Positions 7,731 to 17,418 of a stretch of 64,000 nucleotides of DNA are shown in pieces (position 1 is the stretch's first letter; every line of letters starts with the position of its first letter). The position numbers and the translations under genes are program-made. This stretch comes from Pseudomonas sp. IAC-BECa141 (GTDB taxonomy: Bacteria > Pseudomonadota > Gammaproteobacteria > Pseudomonadales > Pseudomonadaceae): assembly GCF_020544405.1 (NCBI RefSeq), contig NZ_CP065410.1:3472001-3536000 (forward strand), written 5' to 3'. Below the pieces are notes generated by a model that saw only the letters and a program-made list of their open reading frames with translations, was not told where the DNA came from and did no database searches.

Positions 7731-8171
7731 TCAATCGCTGGGAATCTGACGGAAGCTCACCGCCAACCGATTCCAGCTGTTGATGGTGCTGACGGCCATG
7801 GTCAGATCCACCAGTTCGGTCTCGTTGAACTGTTCCCGCGCCTGCTGGTAAACATCGTCAGGCACCCGGCTATCGGCCAGCAGCGTGACAGCCTCGGTCC
7901 AGCCCAGCGCCGCACGCTCGCGCAGGTTGAAGAAGCCGCTGTCGCGCCAGACCGCAATGGCGTAAAGCCGTCGATCCGTCTCCCCTGCCCGCCGTGCTTC
8001 GACGGAGTGCATGTCGGTGCAGAAGGCGCAGCCGTTGAGTTGCGAGGCGCGGATCTTGATCAGGTGCAGCAACGACGGTTCGATGCTCAGGCTGCTGGTC
8101 AGCGCTTCCAGGGCAATCATCGCTTTCATGGCTTTGGGTGAAGCGCTGTAGTAATCCAGACGCGGGGACAT
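7731..8171 (-). CDS. AhpD-like / carboxymuconolactone decarboxylase-family protein
   Basis: 146 residues. The redox motif C48-A-F-C51 with H55 (GCAFCTDMHS) is typical of AhpD-fold peroxidase-related proteins that use two Cys and a His proton relay. The helix PSLLHLIKIRASQLNG before it and ERAALGWTEAVTLLA after it match the family, and the length is normal. These proteins often detoxify peroxides or electrophiles. It is divergent from the MocR regulator gene across about 310 bases that also hold a REP pair, so it is a plausible MocR target. The substrate is unknown. Confidence 0.85.
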   Translation of the reverse strand: MSPRLDYYSASPKAMKAMIALEALTSSLSIEPSLLHLIKIRASQLNGCAFCTDMHSVEARRAGETDRRLYAIAVWRDSGFFNLRERAALGWTEAVTLLADSRVPDDVYQQAREQFNETELVDLTMAVSTINSWNRLAVSFRQIPSD

Positions 8172-8284
8172 GGTCGGGCCTCGGGCAGCAGAAGAGTGAT
8201 TTCACGGTAAGCGTTGGTTCGGCAAGGTTACAGCCCCAATTGCACGGAAAACCGGCAGACCACTGATCCAGGCAAAACACGAAA

Positions 8285-8378
8285 CCTGTGGGAGCGAGCT
8301 TGCTCGCGAAAGCGGTGTGTCATTCACCTTTGACAGTGGCTGAACTGACGCCATCGCGAGCAAGCTCGCTCCCACAGG
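8285..8378. repeat. REP pair, GGGAGCGAGCTTGCTCGCGA type
   Basis: Two inverted copies of CCTGTGGGAGCGAGCTTGCT(CGCGA) face each other across about 45 bases, between the divergent AhpD-like and MocR genes. It occupies part of the 310-base gap; the rest of that gap shows no gene. Confidence 0.9.
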
Positions 8379-8481
8379 GTTTTGCGCCAATTTGGGGGAT
8401 TTGCACTACGCAACTTCTGCCGATACCGCATTCGGGGGTAATCTGGCCGACACTTCAGTCGCCCCCGGGAGCCCCGTCGGT

Positions 8482-9918
8482 ATGGAACTTCATGTCGTGA
8501 TCAACGGCCGCAAGGATCTGGCCGGTCAGTTGTACCAGCAACTGCGCGGCGCCATTGAGTCCGGGCGTCTGGCTGCCGGCACGCAACTGCCGCCGAGTCG
8601 TTTGCTCGCCGAGCAATTGGGGATCTCGCGCAAGACCATTTCCGACACTTACGCGCAGCTGACTTACGAGAATTTCCTCACTGGTGTCATCGGCAAAGGC
8701 ACTTACGTCAACGCCCGCTCGACGCCGGTGCAGCGCAAGCAAAGCCATTCCGAGCTGGCCAGTTCCGAGGTGATCGAGAGCTGGCGCAATCTGCCGGTGT
8801 TCCTGCGCCATCCGACGCTCGAGGGCTCGCTGCGTTACGACTTTATCGGCGGCGCCACCAGCAAGGGCCAGTTTCCCCAGGATGACTGGCGCCGCTGCGT
8901 CTCTCATGCCCTGCGGCAGATGGCCAATTCCAAGGGTTTCTACAGCGTGCCGGAAGGCCTGCCGGCGCTGCGCAATGCGATTGCCCGGCACATCGCGTTT
9001 TCCCGTGGCGTGAACTGTCAGGACGAAGACATCGTGGTGTGCAACGGCGCACAACAGGCGCTGGATCTGATCACCCGCGTGTTGATTCGCCCCGGCAGTC
9101 TGGTGGCGATGGAAGATCCCGGCTATCCGCCGGCGCGGCTGCTGTTCGGCACTCACGGGGCGACGGTGGTCGGCGTGCCGGTGGATGCCGAAGGCATTCA
9201 GGTTGAACGGATTCCCGAGGGCACGCGGTTGATCTACGTGACGCCATCGCACCAGTTTCCGCTGGGCATGCCGATGAGCCAGGCGCGGCGCGAAGCCCTG
9301 CTCGAACGGGCCTATGAACTCGGCGCGATCATCATCGAGGACGACTATGACAGCGAGTTCCGCTACGAGGGCCGGCCCACCGACTCGCTACACAACCTCG
9401 ATCAGCGCGGTATCGTTGCCTACGTCGGCACCTTCTCGAAAACCCTGTTGCCGGAGCTGCGCCTCGGCTACGCCATCCTGCCGCCGGCAATTCTCGAAGC
9501 GGTGATCCGCGCCAAGCAACTCACCGATTTGCATGCCTCCACCCTGCCCCAATGGGCGCTGGCCAAGTTCATCGCCGAAGGCTGTCTGCTCAAGCACATC
9601 CGCCGCTGCCACACGATTTATGCCCAGCGCCGTGAACGGATTCTCGCGCGCATGGCCACTGACCTGTCGCCGTGGCTGGAGGCCGTGCCGCCCAGTGCAG
9701 GATTCCACATGGCGGTGTTCTGCAAGGTGCCAATCGACTTGCCGCTGGTGATCGAACTGGCGAAAAAGGTCGAAGTCGGGCTGTACGCCATCAATGGCTT
9801 CTATCACCAGCAACCGGCAAAAAACGGGATGTACTTCGGCTTCGGTGCTATCGAAACGCTGGACATCGACATCGCGCTCGACCGCCTGCGCGACATTCTG
9901 CAACAGGTTGTTGGTTAG
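8482..9918 (+). CDS. MocR/PdxR-type regulator: GntR DNA-binding domain fused to an aminotransferase-like domain
   Basis: 478 residues from MELHVVINGR; the frame is open 30 codons further up, but the family alignment starts here. Residues about 8-80 are a GntR winged helix (LYQQLRGAIESGRLAAGTQL, then LAEQLGISRKTISDTYAQL). From about residue 115 a fold-type I PLP domain follows, with the Asp of IIEDDYDSEFRYEGRP and the PLP-lysine region GTFSKTLLPELRLGY. MocR proteins sense PLP or amino compounds and control neighbouring genes. The candidate targets are the divergent AhpD-like gene and the ABM gene just downstream. The effector is unknown. Confidence 0.88.
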   Translation: MELHVVINGRKDLAGQLYQQLRGAIESGRLAAGTQLPPSRLLAEQLGISRKTISDTYAQLTYENFLTGVIGKGTYVNARSTPVQRKQSHSELASSEVIESWRNLPVFLRHPTLEGSLRYDFIGGATSKGQFPQDDWRRCVSHALRQMANSKGFYSVPEGLPALRNAIARHIAFSRGVNCQDEDIVVCNGAQQALDLITRVLIRPGSLVAMEDPGYPPARLLFGTHGATVVGVPVDAEGIQVERIPEGTRLIYVTPSHQFPLGMPMSQARREALLERAYELGAIIIEDDYDSEFRYEGRPTDSLHNLDQRGIVAYVGTFSKTLLPELRLGYAILPPAILEAVIRAKQLTDLHASTLPQWALAKFIAEGCLLKHIRRCHTIYAQRRERILARMATDLSPWLEAVPPSAGFHMAVFCKVPIDLPLVIELAKKVEVGLYAINGFYHQQPAKNGMYFGFGAIETLDIDIALDRLRDILQQVVG

Positions 9919-10038
9919 ATTGGACTAAATGATTAACCGCCGATTGGTTATTGGTGATCCGGGGGCGCAGGCCTATTCTGCACAAGCGTTATCCCTCAAT
10001 GAGCAGGATTCGTCCGGCCTGATTCAGGAGTGTGAGCA

Positions 10039-10332
10039 ATGTCCAACGAAGTGATCAACACCGTACAGGTGCAGGCTGCCGCCGGCCGATCGGAGGAGCT
10101 GGGCAAGCAGTTGCAGAAGATCGTCGAAACCCTGCGCGAAACGCCGGGCTGCGACTCCTACCTGGTCGACCGCTGCCCCGAGGACAGCCACCGCTGGACG
10201 GTCAGCGCCCGGTGGCAGTCGGAAGCGGCAATGCAGGCGCATTTCAATCGCCCGGAAGCCCAAGGCTTCATCGACCTGATCGACAGTCGTCTGGCCAATA
10301 GCGTGGATTTCAACAGCTTTCCTATCGTCTGA
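10039..10332 (+). CDS. Antibiotic biosynthesis monooxygenase (ABM)-domain protein
   Basis: 97 residues with a CAGGAG site about 10 bases upstream. The ferredoxin-like ABM fold is suggested by ETLRETPGCDSYLVDR, then WTVSARWQSEAAMQAHFNRP and a C-terminal NSVDFNSFPIV strand. Such cofactor-free proteins either oxidise quinol-type compounds or bind small molecules. It lies 120 bases after the MocR gene in the same direction. Together with the AhpD-like protein this suggests a small electrophile or quinone response unit; that is inference. Confidence 0.78.
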   Translation: MSNEVINTVQVQAAAGRSEELGKQLQKIVETLRETPGCDSYLVDRCPEDSHRWTVSARWQSEAAMQAHFNRPEAQGFIDLIDSRLANSVDFNSFPIV

Positions 10333-10360
10333 TCCGCCGCCTTCGTCGGAACGCCGCCCG

Positions 10361-10450
10361 GAGCAAGCTCGCTCCCACAGGGTTTCGTGCAGTTCACTAA
10401 TAATATGAACGACACAGAACACTGTGGGAGCGAGCTTGCTCGCGATGGCG
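10361..10450. repeat. REP pair, partly degenerate
   Basis: GAGCAAGCTCGCTCCCACAGG and an inverted copy CTGTGGGAGCGAGCTTGCTCGCGA lie about 40 bases apart, in the opposite relative order to the 8285 pair. The left copy has lost its outer CGCGA end (it reads GCCCGGAGCAAG). Confidence 0.8.
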
Positions 10451-10570
10451 TATTCGAAAGCGCTGACATCCCCCAGATTGGTCACCCGAACTTCCCGAAT
10501 ATTGGCCGTTTGAATACCCCGGCACGCGGACTACTGTGATGACCGACTCCCCCACTTATCAGGTGATCAC

Positions 10571-10990
10571 ATGAAAGTCCTGCACTTGCTTGCCGCCCCG
10601 CTCGCCGCTCTGGCCCTCACCATCAGCGCTTCGGCACTGGCCCACGGCACCGATTCCCCTTCCGAGAAAATCTCGGTCCTCCAGGACCAGATGCTGAAAA
10701 ACGTCCCCGGCAAAAAAGCCATGATGATCGAAGTCGATTACAAACCCGGCCAGTCCTCCATCGCCCACAAACACGACGGCACGGCGATGGCCTATGTGCT
10801 CGAAGGCGAAGTGACTTCTCAGGTCAAGGGCGAACAACCGATCACCTACAAGAAGGGCCAGTACTGGTACGAGCCGGCCGGTTCCGAACATCTGGTGTCG
10901 AAAAACGCCAGCAAAACCAAACCTGCCAAGTTGCTGGTGTTCATGGTGTTGTCACCAGACGAGCAAGTGCTGATCCCATTGAAAAACTGA
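10571..10990 (+). CDS. Exported cupin-domain protein
   Basis: 139 residues with a signal peptide ending at about SASALAHG. The cupin motif is clear: GQSSIAHKHDGTAMAYVLEGEV (metal ligands H, H and E expected), followed by the second motif with WYEPAGSEHLVSKN. Single-domain periplasmic cupins of this size are common in Pseudomonas; no specific reaction is known. It is a single gene followed by a strong terminator. Confidence 0.85.
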   Translation: MKVLHLLAAPLAALALTISASALAHGTDSPSEKISVLQDQMLKNVPGKKAMMIEVDYKPGQSSIAHKHDGTAMAYVLEGEVTSQVKGEQPITYKKGQYWYEPAGSEHLVSKNASKTKPAKLLVFMVLSPDEQVLIPLKN

Positions 10991-11014
10991 TGGTTGTTCA
11001 AGCAGCCATAAATA

Positions 11015-11046
11015 AAAGGCGCAAATGATTGATTTGCGCCTTTTTT
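11015..11046 (+). terminator. Rho-independent terminator of the cupin gene
   Basis: AAAGGCGCAAAT pairs with ATTTGCGCCTTT around GATTG and is followed by a T run. Confidence 0.9.
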
Positions 11047-11231
11047 ATTACCCGCGGCAATTAATCAAGAACGCTTACAGCCAATAAAACTATTGCATGA
11101 CAGTCATTCAGCAAATTGTCAGGTTGTTTTCAGTTTGGCGGGAGTAGTCTGAGGCAACTGTCGCCGGTTGCATTTAATCAACCCCGACATCTCTGACTTT
11201 CCGACTGAAGTTGCTTCACGGGAGACTCACC

Positions 11232-11945
11232 ATGAAACTTGCCTTTGCCAGTACCTTGGCGATATCGGTTTTAGCGTTGTCAGCCTGTTCTGTTCCTACC
11301 GCCCCGAAAGCGGTTTCCTCCCTCGACACCCTGTTCACCCAACCGGTGGGTCGCAGCACCGCCACCCAGGTCAAAAGCGGCCCCGGTGTCTCGCTGGGCG
11401 TCGTCTACAGCCCGAGCACCCAGACCAACCGCGAATACCTGCGCGACTACCAGAGCAACGCCGGCACCGGTTTTGGTCAGAGTCTGCTGGTGCAGCCGAT
11501 TCATGACGCCTACGTCGCCACTTCAAAACCGGACATGGCGGTGGATTGGGTGAAAGCCTCGCTGCAACGCCAGTTCGGCTCAGTCACGGTGTACCCGGAC
11601 ATGCAGAGCCTGCGAGCGGCGAATCCGGATGTGGTAGCGATCGTCGATACTCACAGCCAGTTGATTACTTCACGCAGTTCGGACATCAAGGCCGATGTGA
11701 GTGCGGATTTCTATGACGGCAAGTTCAACTATATCGGGACGGCGAAAGGCTCCGAGGCGAAAGAGTTAACGCCGATCTGGGCGGACTTCAAGCGTTCGGA
11801 GGAGATTGTTGCGGATATTAATCAGCAGCAGGAAGTTCAGGTTCGGGCGTTGCAGAAGTTTGACCAGTCGCTCAGTAATTTGCTGACCAGACCGGCAGAT
11901 AGAGTGTCGATGCTTGATAACAAACAAGGACCTAACTTGCAGTAA
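11232..11945 (+). CDS. Lipoprotein of unknown function
   Basis: 237 residues from the Met with GGGAGA upstream; an in-frame Met seven codons earlier lacks a site. The leader MKLAFASTLAISVLALSAC ends in the lipobox LSAC (lipidated Cys19), and Ser at +2 favours outer-membrane sorting. The mature part has a region resembling periplasmic DUF-type lipoproteins (DMAVDWVKASLQRQFGSVTV, then VVAIVDTHSQLI). A later ATPase-like or catalytic motif is not seen. It is monocistronic, followed by a bidirectional terminator shared with gdhB. Function unknown. Confidence 0.75.
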   Translation: MKLAFASTLAISVLALSACSVPTAPKAVSSLDTLFTQPVGRSTATQVKSGPGVSLGVVYSPSTQTNREYLRDYQSNAGTGFGQSLLVQPIHDAYVATSKPDMAVDWVKASLQRQFGSVTVYPDMQSLRAANPDVVAIVDTHSQLITSRSSDIKADVSADFYDGKFNYIGTAKGSEAKELTPIWADFKRSEEIVADINQQQEVQVRALQKFDQSLSNLLTRPADRVSMLDNKQGPNLQ

Positions 11946-11962
11946 CGATAAAACCATCAGGC

Positions 11963-12000
11963 AAAAAAAGCCCCCGCATCTCACAATGCAGGGGCTTTTT
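11963..12000. terminator. Bidirectional terminator between the lipoprotein gene and gdhB
   Basis: AAAAAGCCCC and GGGGCTTTTT form a stem, extended by a GCAT/ATGC pairing, with A and T runs on both sides. It serves the convergent genes. Confidence 0.9.
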
Positions 12001-12014
12001 CATTCAACGGCTAC

Positions 12015-15000
12015 TCAAGCAAGCTCAAGCTCCGCAGTCGCCGCAGCAGGCACGACCGCCTGACCGCTCAGCGCCACGTCGTTCAGCTCACGGTTGGCCA
12101 CCGCGTACATGGCGTAATCGGTGCCGCTGGCGGCACGGATTTCCACCAGCATGGCGCGCCAGCGTTCAATCATGGCGTCGTTCTGCTTCATCCACAGTGC
12201 CAGACGGGTTTCCACGTCCGAATCACCGCCGCCGGCTTGCAGAACGGCGATGGTGATCGCGCGTTGCTGCCAGTCGACGTCGTCGCGGAACGCTTCGCGG
12301 GCCAGGGCTTGCCAGTTGTTTTCAACCGGCAAGGCGCTGATCTGCGAAATGTACCAGGTGATGTCCAGCGCGCTGCCCACGGCGAAGTACGCCTTGGCCA
12401 CTTCGGCTGGATCCTGACCGGTCACGTCGGCCGCTTCGATGATCGGCAGCAGCGTGTAGAGGTGGGTAGTCCCCGCCACCATACGCGCCAGCAGCTCCGG
12501 AACACCGGCAGCCACGTAAGCCTGATAACGCTCTTGCCAGTTCTCGCGGATTTCGCCGCTCAGCAGCTCGTCCAGCTTCAGGCCCAGCTCTTTCAGGTGC
12601 GGACCGAAATGCGCGACGTCACGGGCAGCGTTCTGCTCGTTGCGGCGGGCACGCAGGAACCAGCGCGTAGCGCGGCGGCCCAGACGCATCAGCTCGTCCA
12701 TCAGCTCCAGTTGCACGTCAGCGGAGACCTGATAGTCCAGCGCTTCGATCTGACGGAACCAGTGCGGGAGGTGGAAGATGTCGCGCACGATCACGTAAGC
12801 GCCCGCCACGTTCGCCGGGGTCATGCCGGTGGACTCTTTGAGTCGCTGAACGAAGGTGATGCCCATGTGGTTGACCAGATCGTTGGCGATCTGGGTGCTG
12901 ACGATCTCACGCTTCAGGCGGTGACGACGCATGGCTTCGGAGAACTTGCTGACCAGGGTCGGCGGGAACGCCGTTTCCATGTCGCGGGTCAGGTAGTCGT
13001 CGTCCGGCACCAGGGAGCCCAGCAGCTGCTCCTTGAGGTCGATTTTGCTGTACGAGATCAGTACCGACAGTTCAGGGCGGGTCAGACCGTGGCCTTCGGC
13101 AACGCGTTCGGCCAGTTGCTCTTCGGTCGGCAGGAACTCGATGGCGCGATCCAGCTTGCCACGGGCTTCCAGGTCGCCCATCAGACGTTTGTACTCGGCG
13201 ATGCGTGCGTAGGCACGACGGGCCGCCAGGGACAGGGCCTGAGTCTGCTTGTAGTTGTTGCCCAGCACCAGACCACCGACTTCGTCGGTCATGCTCGCCA
13301 GCAACTGGTTGCGTTGCTTGTCGGTCATGTCGCCGGCCTGAACCACTTCGTTCAGCAGGATCTTGATGTTGACTTCGTGGTCGGAGCAGTCCACGCCACC
13401 GGCGTTGTCGATGAAGTCGGTGTTGGAACCGCCGCCATTGAGACCGAACTCCACACGACCCAGTTGGGTCATGCCGAGGTTACCGCCCTCGCCCACCACT
13501 TTGCAGCGCAGTTCGTTGCCGTTCACGCGCAGCGCATCGTTGGCCTTGTCGCCGACATCGGCGTGGCTTTCGGTGCTGGCTTTTACGTAAGTACCGATAC
13601 CGCCGTTCCACAGCAGATCCACCGGCGCCTTGAGCAAGGCGTTCAGCAGCTCGGTCGGGGTCAGCTTGTCGGCCTGGATGTCGAAGCGCTCTTTCATCTG
13701 TGGCGAGATGGCGATGCTCTTCGCGCTGCGCGAGAAGATGCCGCCGCCTTCGGACATGATGCTGGTGTCGTAGTCGGACCAGGCCGAACGCGGCAGGTCG
13801 AACATGCGCTTGCGCTCGACGAAGCTGGTGGCCGGGTTCGGGTTCGGGTCGATGAAGATGTGCATGTGGTTGAACGCAGCAACCAGTTGCAACTTGTCGG
13901 ACATCAACAGGCCGTTACCGAATACGTCACCGGCCATGTCACCCACGCCGACCACAGTGATGCTGTCTTCCTGGACATTGATGCCGCGTTCGCGGAAGTG
14001 GCGCTGTACGCCAACCCACGCGCCTTTGGCGGTGATGCCCATTTTCTTGTGGTCGTAACCGGCCGAACCACCGGACGCGAACGCGTCACCCAGCCAGAAG
14101 CCGTAGTCGATGGCGATGCCGTTGGCGATGTCGGAGAAAGTTGCAGTGCCCTTGTCCGCCGCGACCACCAGGTACGGGTCATCGTCGTCATGACGCACGA
14201 CGTTGACTGGCGGTACCAGTTTGCCGTCCTTCAGGTTGTCGGTGATGTCCAACAGGCCCGAGATGAAAATGCGGTAGCAGGCGATGCCCTCGGCCGCGAT
14301 CTCGTCACGGCTGCCGCCCAGTGGCAGGCGACGCGGCAGGAAACCGCCCTTCGCGCCCACCGGCACGATGACCGAGTTCTTCACTTGCTGGGCTTTTACC
14401 AGGCCCAGGACTTCGGTACGGAAGTCTTCTTCACGGTCGGACCAGCGCAGGCCGCCGCGAGCAACGTTGCCGAAGCGCAGGTGCACGCCTTCGACGCGTG
14501 GCGAGTAAACGAAGATTTCGAACTTCGGAACCGGTTTCGGCAGTTCAGGGATCAAGTGCGGGTTGAACTTGAAGCTGAAGTACGACTTGTTCTGGCCGTT
14601 GGCGTCGGTCTGGTAGAAGTTGGTGCGCAGGGTCGCTTTGATCAGGTCAAGGTAACGACGCAGGATGCGGTCTTCGTTGAGGACTTGAACGTCGTCCAGC
14701 GCGGTCAGGATGGCCTGTTCCAGACGCTGTTGCTTGTCGTCCAGATCATCGCTGCCCAGCTTGCGGGCCAGATAGAAACGGGTCTTGAACAACCGGGTCA
14801 GTTCGCGAGCGATGTCGGTGTGGTTGTTCAGGGTGCTGGCGATGTAGCCGAGGTCGAAGCCCAGGCGGATCTGCTTCAGGTAGCGGGCGTAGGCACGCAG
14901 CAGCGCAACGTCGCGCCATGGCAGGCCGGCAGTCAGCACCAGACGGTTGAACGCATCGTTCTCGGCATCGCCACGGACGATGTGGACGAAGGCGTCCTGC

Positions 15001-16901
15001 AGGGTGTCGTTGAGTTGCTGGATGTCCAGGTCCAGACCTTCGGCAGCGGTGAACGCGAAGTCGTGGATCCAGAACTCGCGGCCGTTGTTGTGGCGCAGGC
15101 GATACGGGAATTCACCGAGCACGCGCAGGCCGAGGTTTTCCAGAATCGGCAGCACGTCGGACAGTGCCAGCGGAGTATCAGCGTGATACAGCTTGCAGTG
15201 CAGCTCACGCGGGCCGGAGGCCAGCGGCTGGTAGAAGCTCATCGCCAGTGGCTTTTTCTCGCTCAGGTTCAGCAGGTGCTGCATGTCGACCACGGCCGAA
15301 TGCGCAGCGAAACGCTCGCGGTAGCCGGCCGGGAAGCCTTTCGGGAAATCGGCCAGCACGTTGGTGCCGTTGGCTTCGCCGAAGGTTTCGACGGTCAGGG
15401 CGGCGTAGTCGTCCTGCCAGCTGCGGCAGGCCTGGATCACTTCGTTTTCCAGTTGCAGCGGGTCGATGTCGATGCGGTTTCTCGGGTCGACGCGCAGGAT
15501 CAGTTGCACGCGGGCCAGCACGGACTCGGAGAAGAACGTCCAGAATTCGCAGTCGGAGGCTTTCAGACGCTCCATCAGCACTTGCTGGATCTTCTGGCGG
15601 ACTTCGGTGGAGTAGATGTCGCGCGGCACGTAGGCCAGGCAGTAGCAGAAACGGCCGTACGGGTCTTTGCGCAGGAACACGCGGATCTTGTTGCGTTCCT
15701 GAATCTGCACGATCGACATCACGGTGCTGAACAGTTCGTCGACCGGGGTCTGGAACAGGTCGTCACGCGGCAGCACTTCCAGAACCTGTGCCAGTTCCTT
15801 GCCCAGGTGAGCCTTGGCCTGGAAGCCGGAGCGACGCTCGATATCTTCGACCTTGCGGCGGATGAACGGGATGACACGCACGCTTTCGCCATACACCGAC
15901 GAGGTGTACAGGCCCATGAAGCGGTGTTCCTTGATGACTTTGCCGTTGGCGTCGATTTCACGGATCGACACGTAGTCCGGGTAGGCCGGACGGTGTACGC
16001 GGCTCGGATGCGCGGCTTTGGCGAACGACAGCAGCGTCGGTTCACGCAGGTAGGCAACGGCGTAATCTTCGATGTGGCGGTCTTCGTTGGTCAGACCGGT
16101 GCGCAGCATCTTGGTCAGGCCGAGGAAGGAGTTCTGGTCGTATTCGATGTGGCCGCCATCGGCCTGATCGACAACAGTGAACTCTTCGTAGCCGAGGAAG
16201 GTGAAGTGGTTGCCCACCAGCCATTCCAGGAAGCTTTTGATTTCGTTCTTTTCGTCGGCATCGACGGCGAATGCGCTGTTATCGAGCTTGGTGAGGATTT
16301 CCTGCACCTTGGCCTTCATCGGCTCGAAATCGGCGACCGCGACGCGGACTTCACCCAGGACCTGTTCCAGCTCCTTGGACAGCACATTCAATTCGGCCGC
16401 ATTGGCGCAGCGGTCGATTTCCAGGTACATCAGCGACTCGTGCAGCACGCCTTCGCCGGTGGTGCCTTTTGGCAGGATTTCCAGCAATTCGCCCTTGTCG
16501 TTGCGACGCACGCTCAGCACGGTGGTCTGCAGGGTGTGGATGCTGTAGCCGCGACGGTTCAGCTCGGTACGCACCGAGTCCACCAGGAACGGCAAGTCAT
16601 GGTGCAGCACTTCGACCGCGGTATGGGTCGACTGCCAGCCGTGACGTTCGTAATCGGGGTTGTAGACGCGCACTTGCGGTTGCGCGTGATCGAAGCGCTC
16701 AAGCAGGCGCCACGCAGAAAGAGTACAGCCAGCGAGGTCGGAGAGGCGACGTTGGGTCAGCTCGTCCAGGGAAATGATGCCGAAGAATTGTTCAGCGAAC
16801 AGCGCCACTTGTGGCAGTGCCTGTTCACTGATGTGCTGCGCCAGTGCCGCTTGCAGTTGGTGCTGGAAGTCGGCTTTGCTGGCTGCGGTGAAGAACGCCA
16901 T
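12015..16901 (-). CDS. gdhB: Large NAD-specific glutamate dehydrogenase
   Basis: 1628 residues, the usual size of the 180-kDa-class NAD-GDH found in Pseudomonas. The N-terminal half carries the regulatory/ACT-like region (MAFFTAASKADFQHQLQAAL, HHDLPFLVDSVRTELNRRGY). The catalytic core follows, with RGGLRWSDR, the lysine region PVGAKGGF, and the Rossmann stretch VVGVGDMAGDVFGNGLL. The C-terminal part contains GLTRPELSVLISYSKIDLKE. It oxidises glutamate to 2-oxoglutarate and ammonia with NAD, feeding carbon into the TCA cycle. It stands alone, facing a terminator, and is divergent from the small acidic gene and the MoxR operon, the same neighbourhood as in P. aeruginosa. A 1564-residue antisense open frame across it is a shadow. 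Confidence 0.97.
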   Translation of the reverse strand: MAFFTAASKADFQHQLQAALAQHISEQALPQVALFAEQFFGIISLDELTQRRLSDLAGCTLSAWRLLERFDHAQPQVRVYNPDYERHGWQSTHTAVEVLHHDLPFLVDSVRTELNRRGYSIHTLQTTVLSVRRNDKGELLEILPKGTTGEGVLHESLMYLEIDRCANAAELNVLSKELEQVLGEVRVAVADFEPMKAKVQEILTKLDNSAFAVDADEKNEIKSFLEWLVGNHFTFLGYEEFTVVDQADGGHIEYDQNSFLGLTKMLRTGLTNEDRHIEDYAVAYLREPTLLSFAKAAHPSRVHRPAYPDYVSIREIDANGKVIKEHRFMGLYTSSVYGESVRVIPFIRRKVEDIERRSGFQAKAHLGKELAQVLEVLPRDDLFQTPVDELFSTVMSIVQIQERNKIRVFLRKDPYGRFCYCLAYVPRDIYSTEVRQKIQQVLMERLKASDCEFWTFFSESVLARVQLILRVDPRNRIDIDPLQLENEVIQACRSWQDDYAALTVETFGEANGTNVLADFPKGFPAGYRERFAAHSAVVDMQHLLNLSEKKPLAMSFYQPLASGPRELHCKLYHADTPLALSDVLPILENLGLRVLGEFPYRLRHNNGREFWIHDFAFTAAEGLDLDIQQLNDTLQDAFVHIVRGDAENDAFNRLVLTAGLPWRDVALLRAYARYLKQIRLGFDLGYIASTLNNHTDIARELTRLFKTRFYLARKLGSDDLDDKQQRLEQAILTALDDVQVLNEDRILRRYLDLIKATLRTNFYQTDANGQNKSYFSFKFNPHLIPELPKPVPKFEIFVYSPRVEGVHLRFGNVARGGLRWSDREEDFRTEVLGLVKAQQVKNSVIVPVGAKGGFLPRRLPLGGSRDEIAAEGIACYRIFISGLLDITDNLKDGKLVPPVNVVRHDDDDPYLVVAADKGTATFSDIANGIAIDYGFWLGDAFASGGSAGYDHKKMGITAKGAWVGVQRHFRERGINVQEDSITVVGVGDMAGDVFGNGLLMSDKLQLVAAFNHMHIFIDPNPNPATSFVERKRMFDLPRSAWSDYDTSIMSEGGGIFSRSAKSIAISPQMKERFDIQADKLTPTELLNALLKAPVDLLWNGGIGTYVKASTESHADVGDKANDALRVNGNELRCKVVGEGGNLGMTQLGRVEFGLNGGGSNTDFIDNAGGVDCSDHEVNIKILLNEVVQAGDMTDKQRNQLLASMTDEVGGLVLGNNYKQTQALSLAARRAYARIAEYKRLMGDLEARGKLDRAIEFLPTEEQLAERVAEGHGLTRPELSVLISYSKIDLKEQLLGSLVPDDDYLTRDMETAFPPTLVSKFSEAMRRHRLKREIVSTQIANDLVNHMGITFVQRLKESTGMTPANVAGAYVIVRDIFHLPHWFRQIEALDYQVSADVQLELMDELMRLGRRATRWFLRARRNEQNAARDVAHFGPHLKELGLKLDELLSGEIRENWQERYQAYVAAGVPELLARMVAGTTHLYTLLPIIEAADVTGQDPAEVAKAYFAVGSALDITWYISQISALPVENNWQALAREAFRDDVDWQQRAITIAVLQAGGGDSDVETRLALWMKQNDAMIERWRAMLVEIRAASGTDYAMYAVANRELNDVALSGQAVVPAAATAELELA

Positions 16902-17418
16902 CTGTGGTACTCCGCTTGGGCTTGTTATTGATGGAAAGCGTCGCGTACAAAACCCCTTTCGGGGCGTTCCGTCGCCCTGTTCCTGAATCTCGGGCAGAGG
17001 AAACAGGGTGACAGGTGGGTGAAGCTGGACGAGACACTCAGGTCACATTCACCTTCCATGAATGGGCATCTGCAAAAACGACTGCCTGGCGCCGCTCGCG
17101 GGGCCATGGCAATGCCTTTACGGGTGCTCATCCGTTGCGCAGCTTAATGGGTGCGACAATGTGTCTGCTTGCGGTGCTGCGACATATTCGGTCATTGGCA
17201 CGTAAACCAAGGCCTGCGCATCGGTAAACACTAGCATTCATGGGGCAGAACGCCGGTCTGAATGCCCGTTTTTACGGTACAGGCGTGCCCGGAATGACCA
17301 TTGACCTATGTCGCGTTCACGACACATCCTCTGACACTCTCACATGCAGAAATTCCCGAGGGCTGGCAGAATCGCGCCCAATTGCGACCAACAAGCCCGC
17401 CGAGGCAGGAATTCCCCC
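16902..17418. other. Intergenic region between gdhB and the small acidic gene
   Basis: About 517 bases without a convincing gene. It must hold the divergent promoters. A compact hairpin, CCCC-TTTC-GGGG, lies at about 16953-16966, on the gdhB leader side. Short open frames here have no ribosome site or family resemblance. Confidence 0.5.

Noticed and set aside
7060..7734. Short open frames inside the tandem array
   Set aside because: They repeat the same palindromic DNA with no start signal and are not proteins.
12237..16931. A 1564-residue open frame antisense to gdhB
   Set aside because: It is the mirror of a GC-rich, strongly coded gene with NAD-GDH motifs; the antisense product has no ribosome site or family resemblance.
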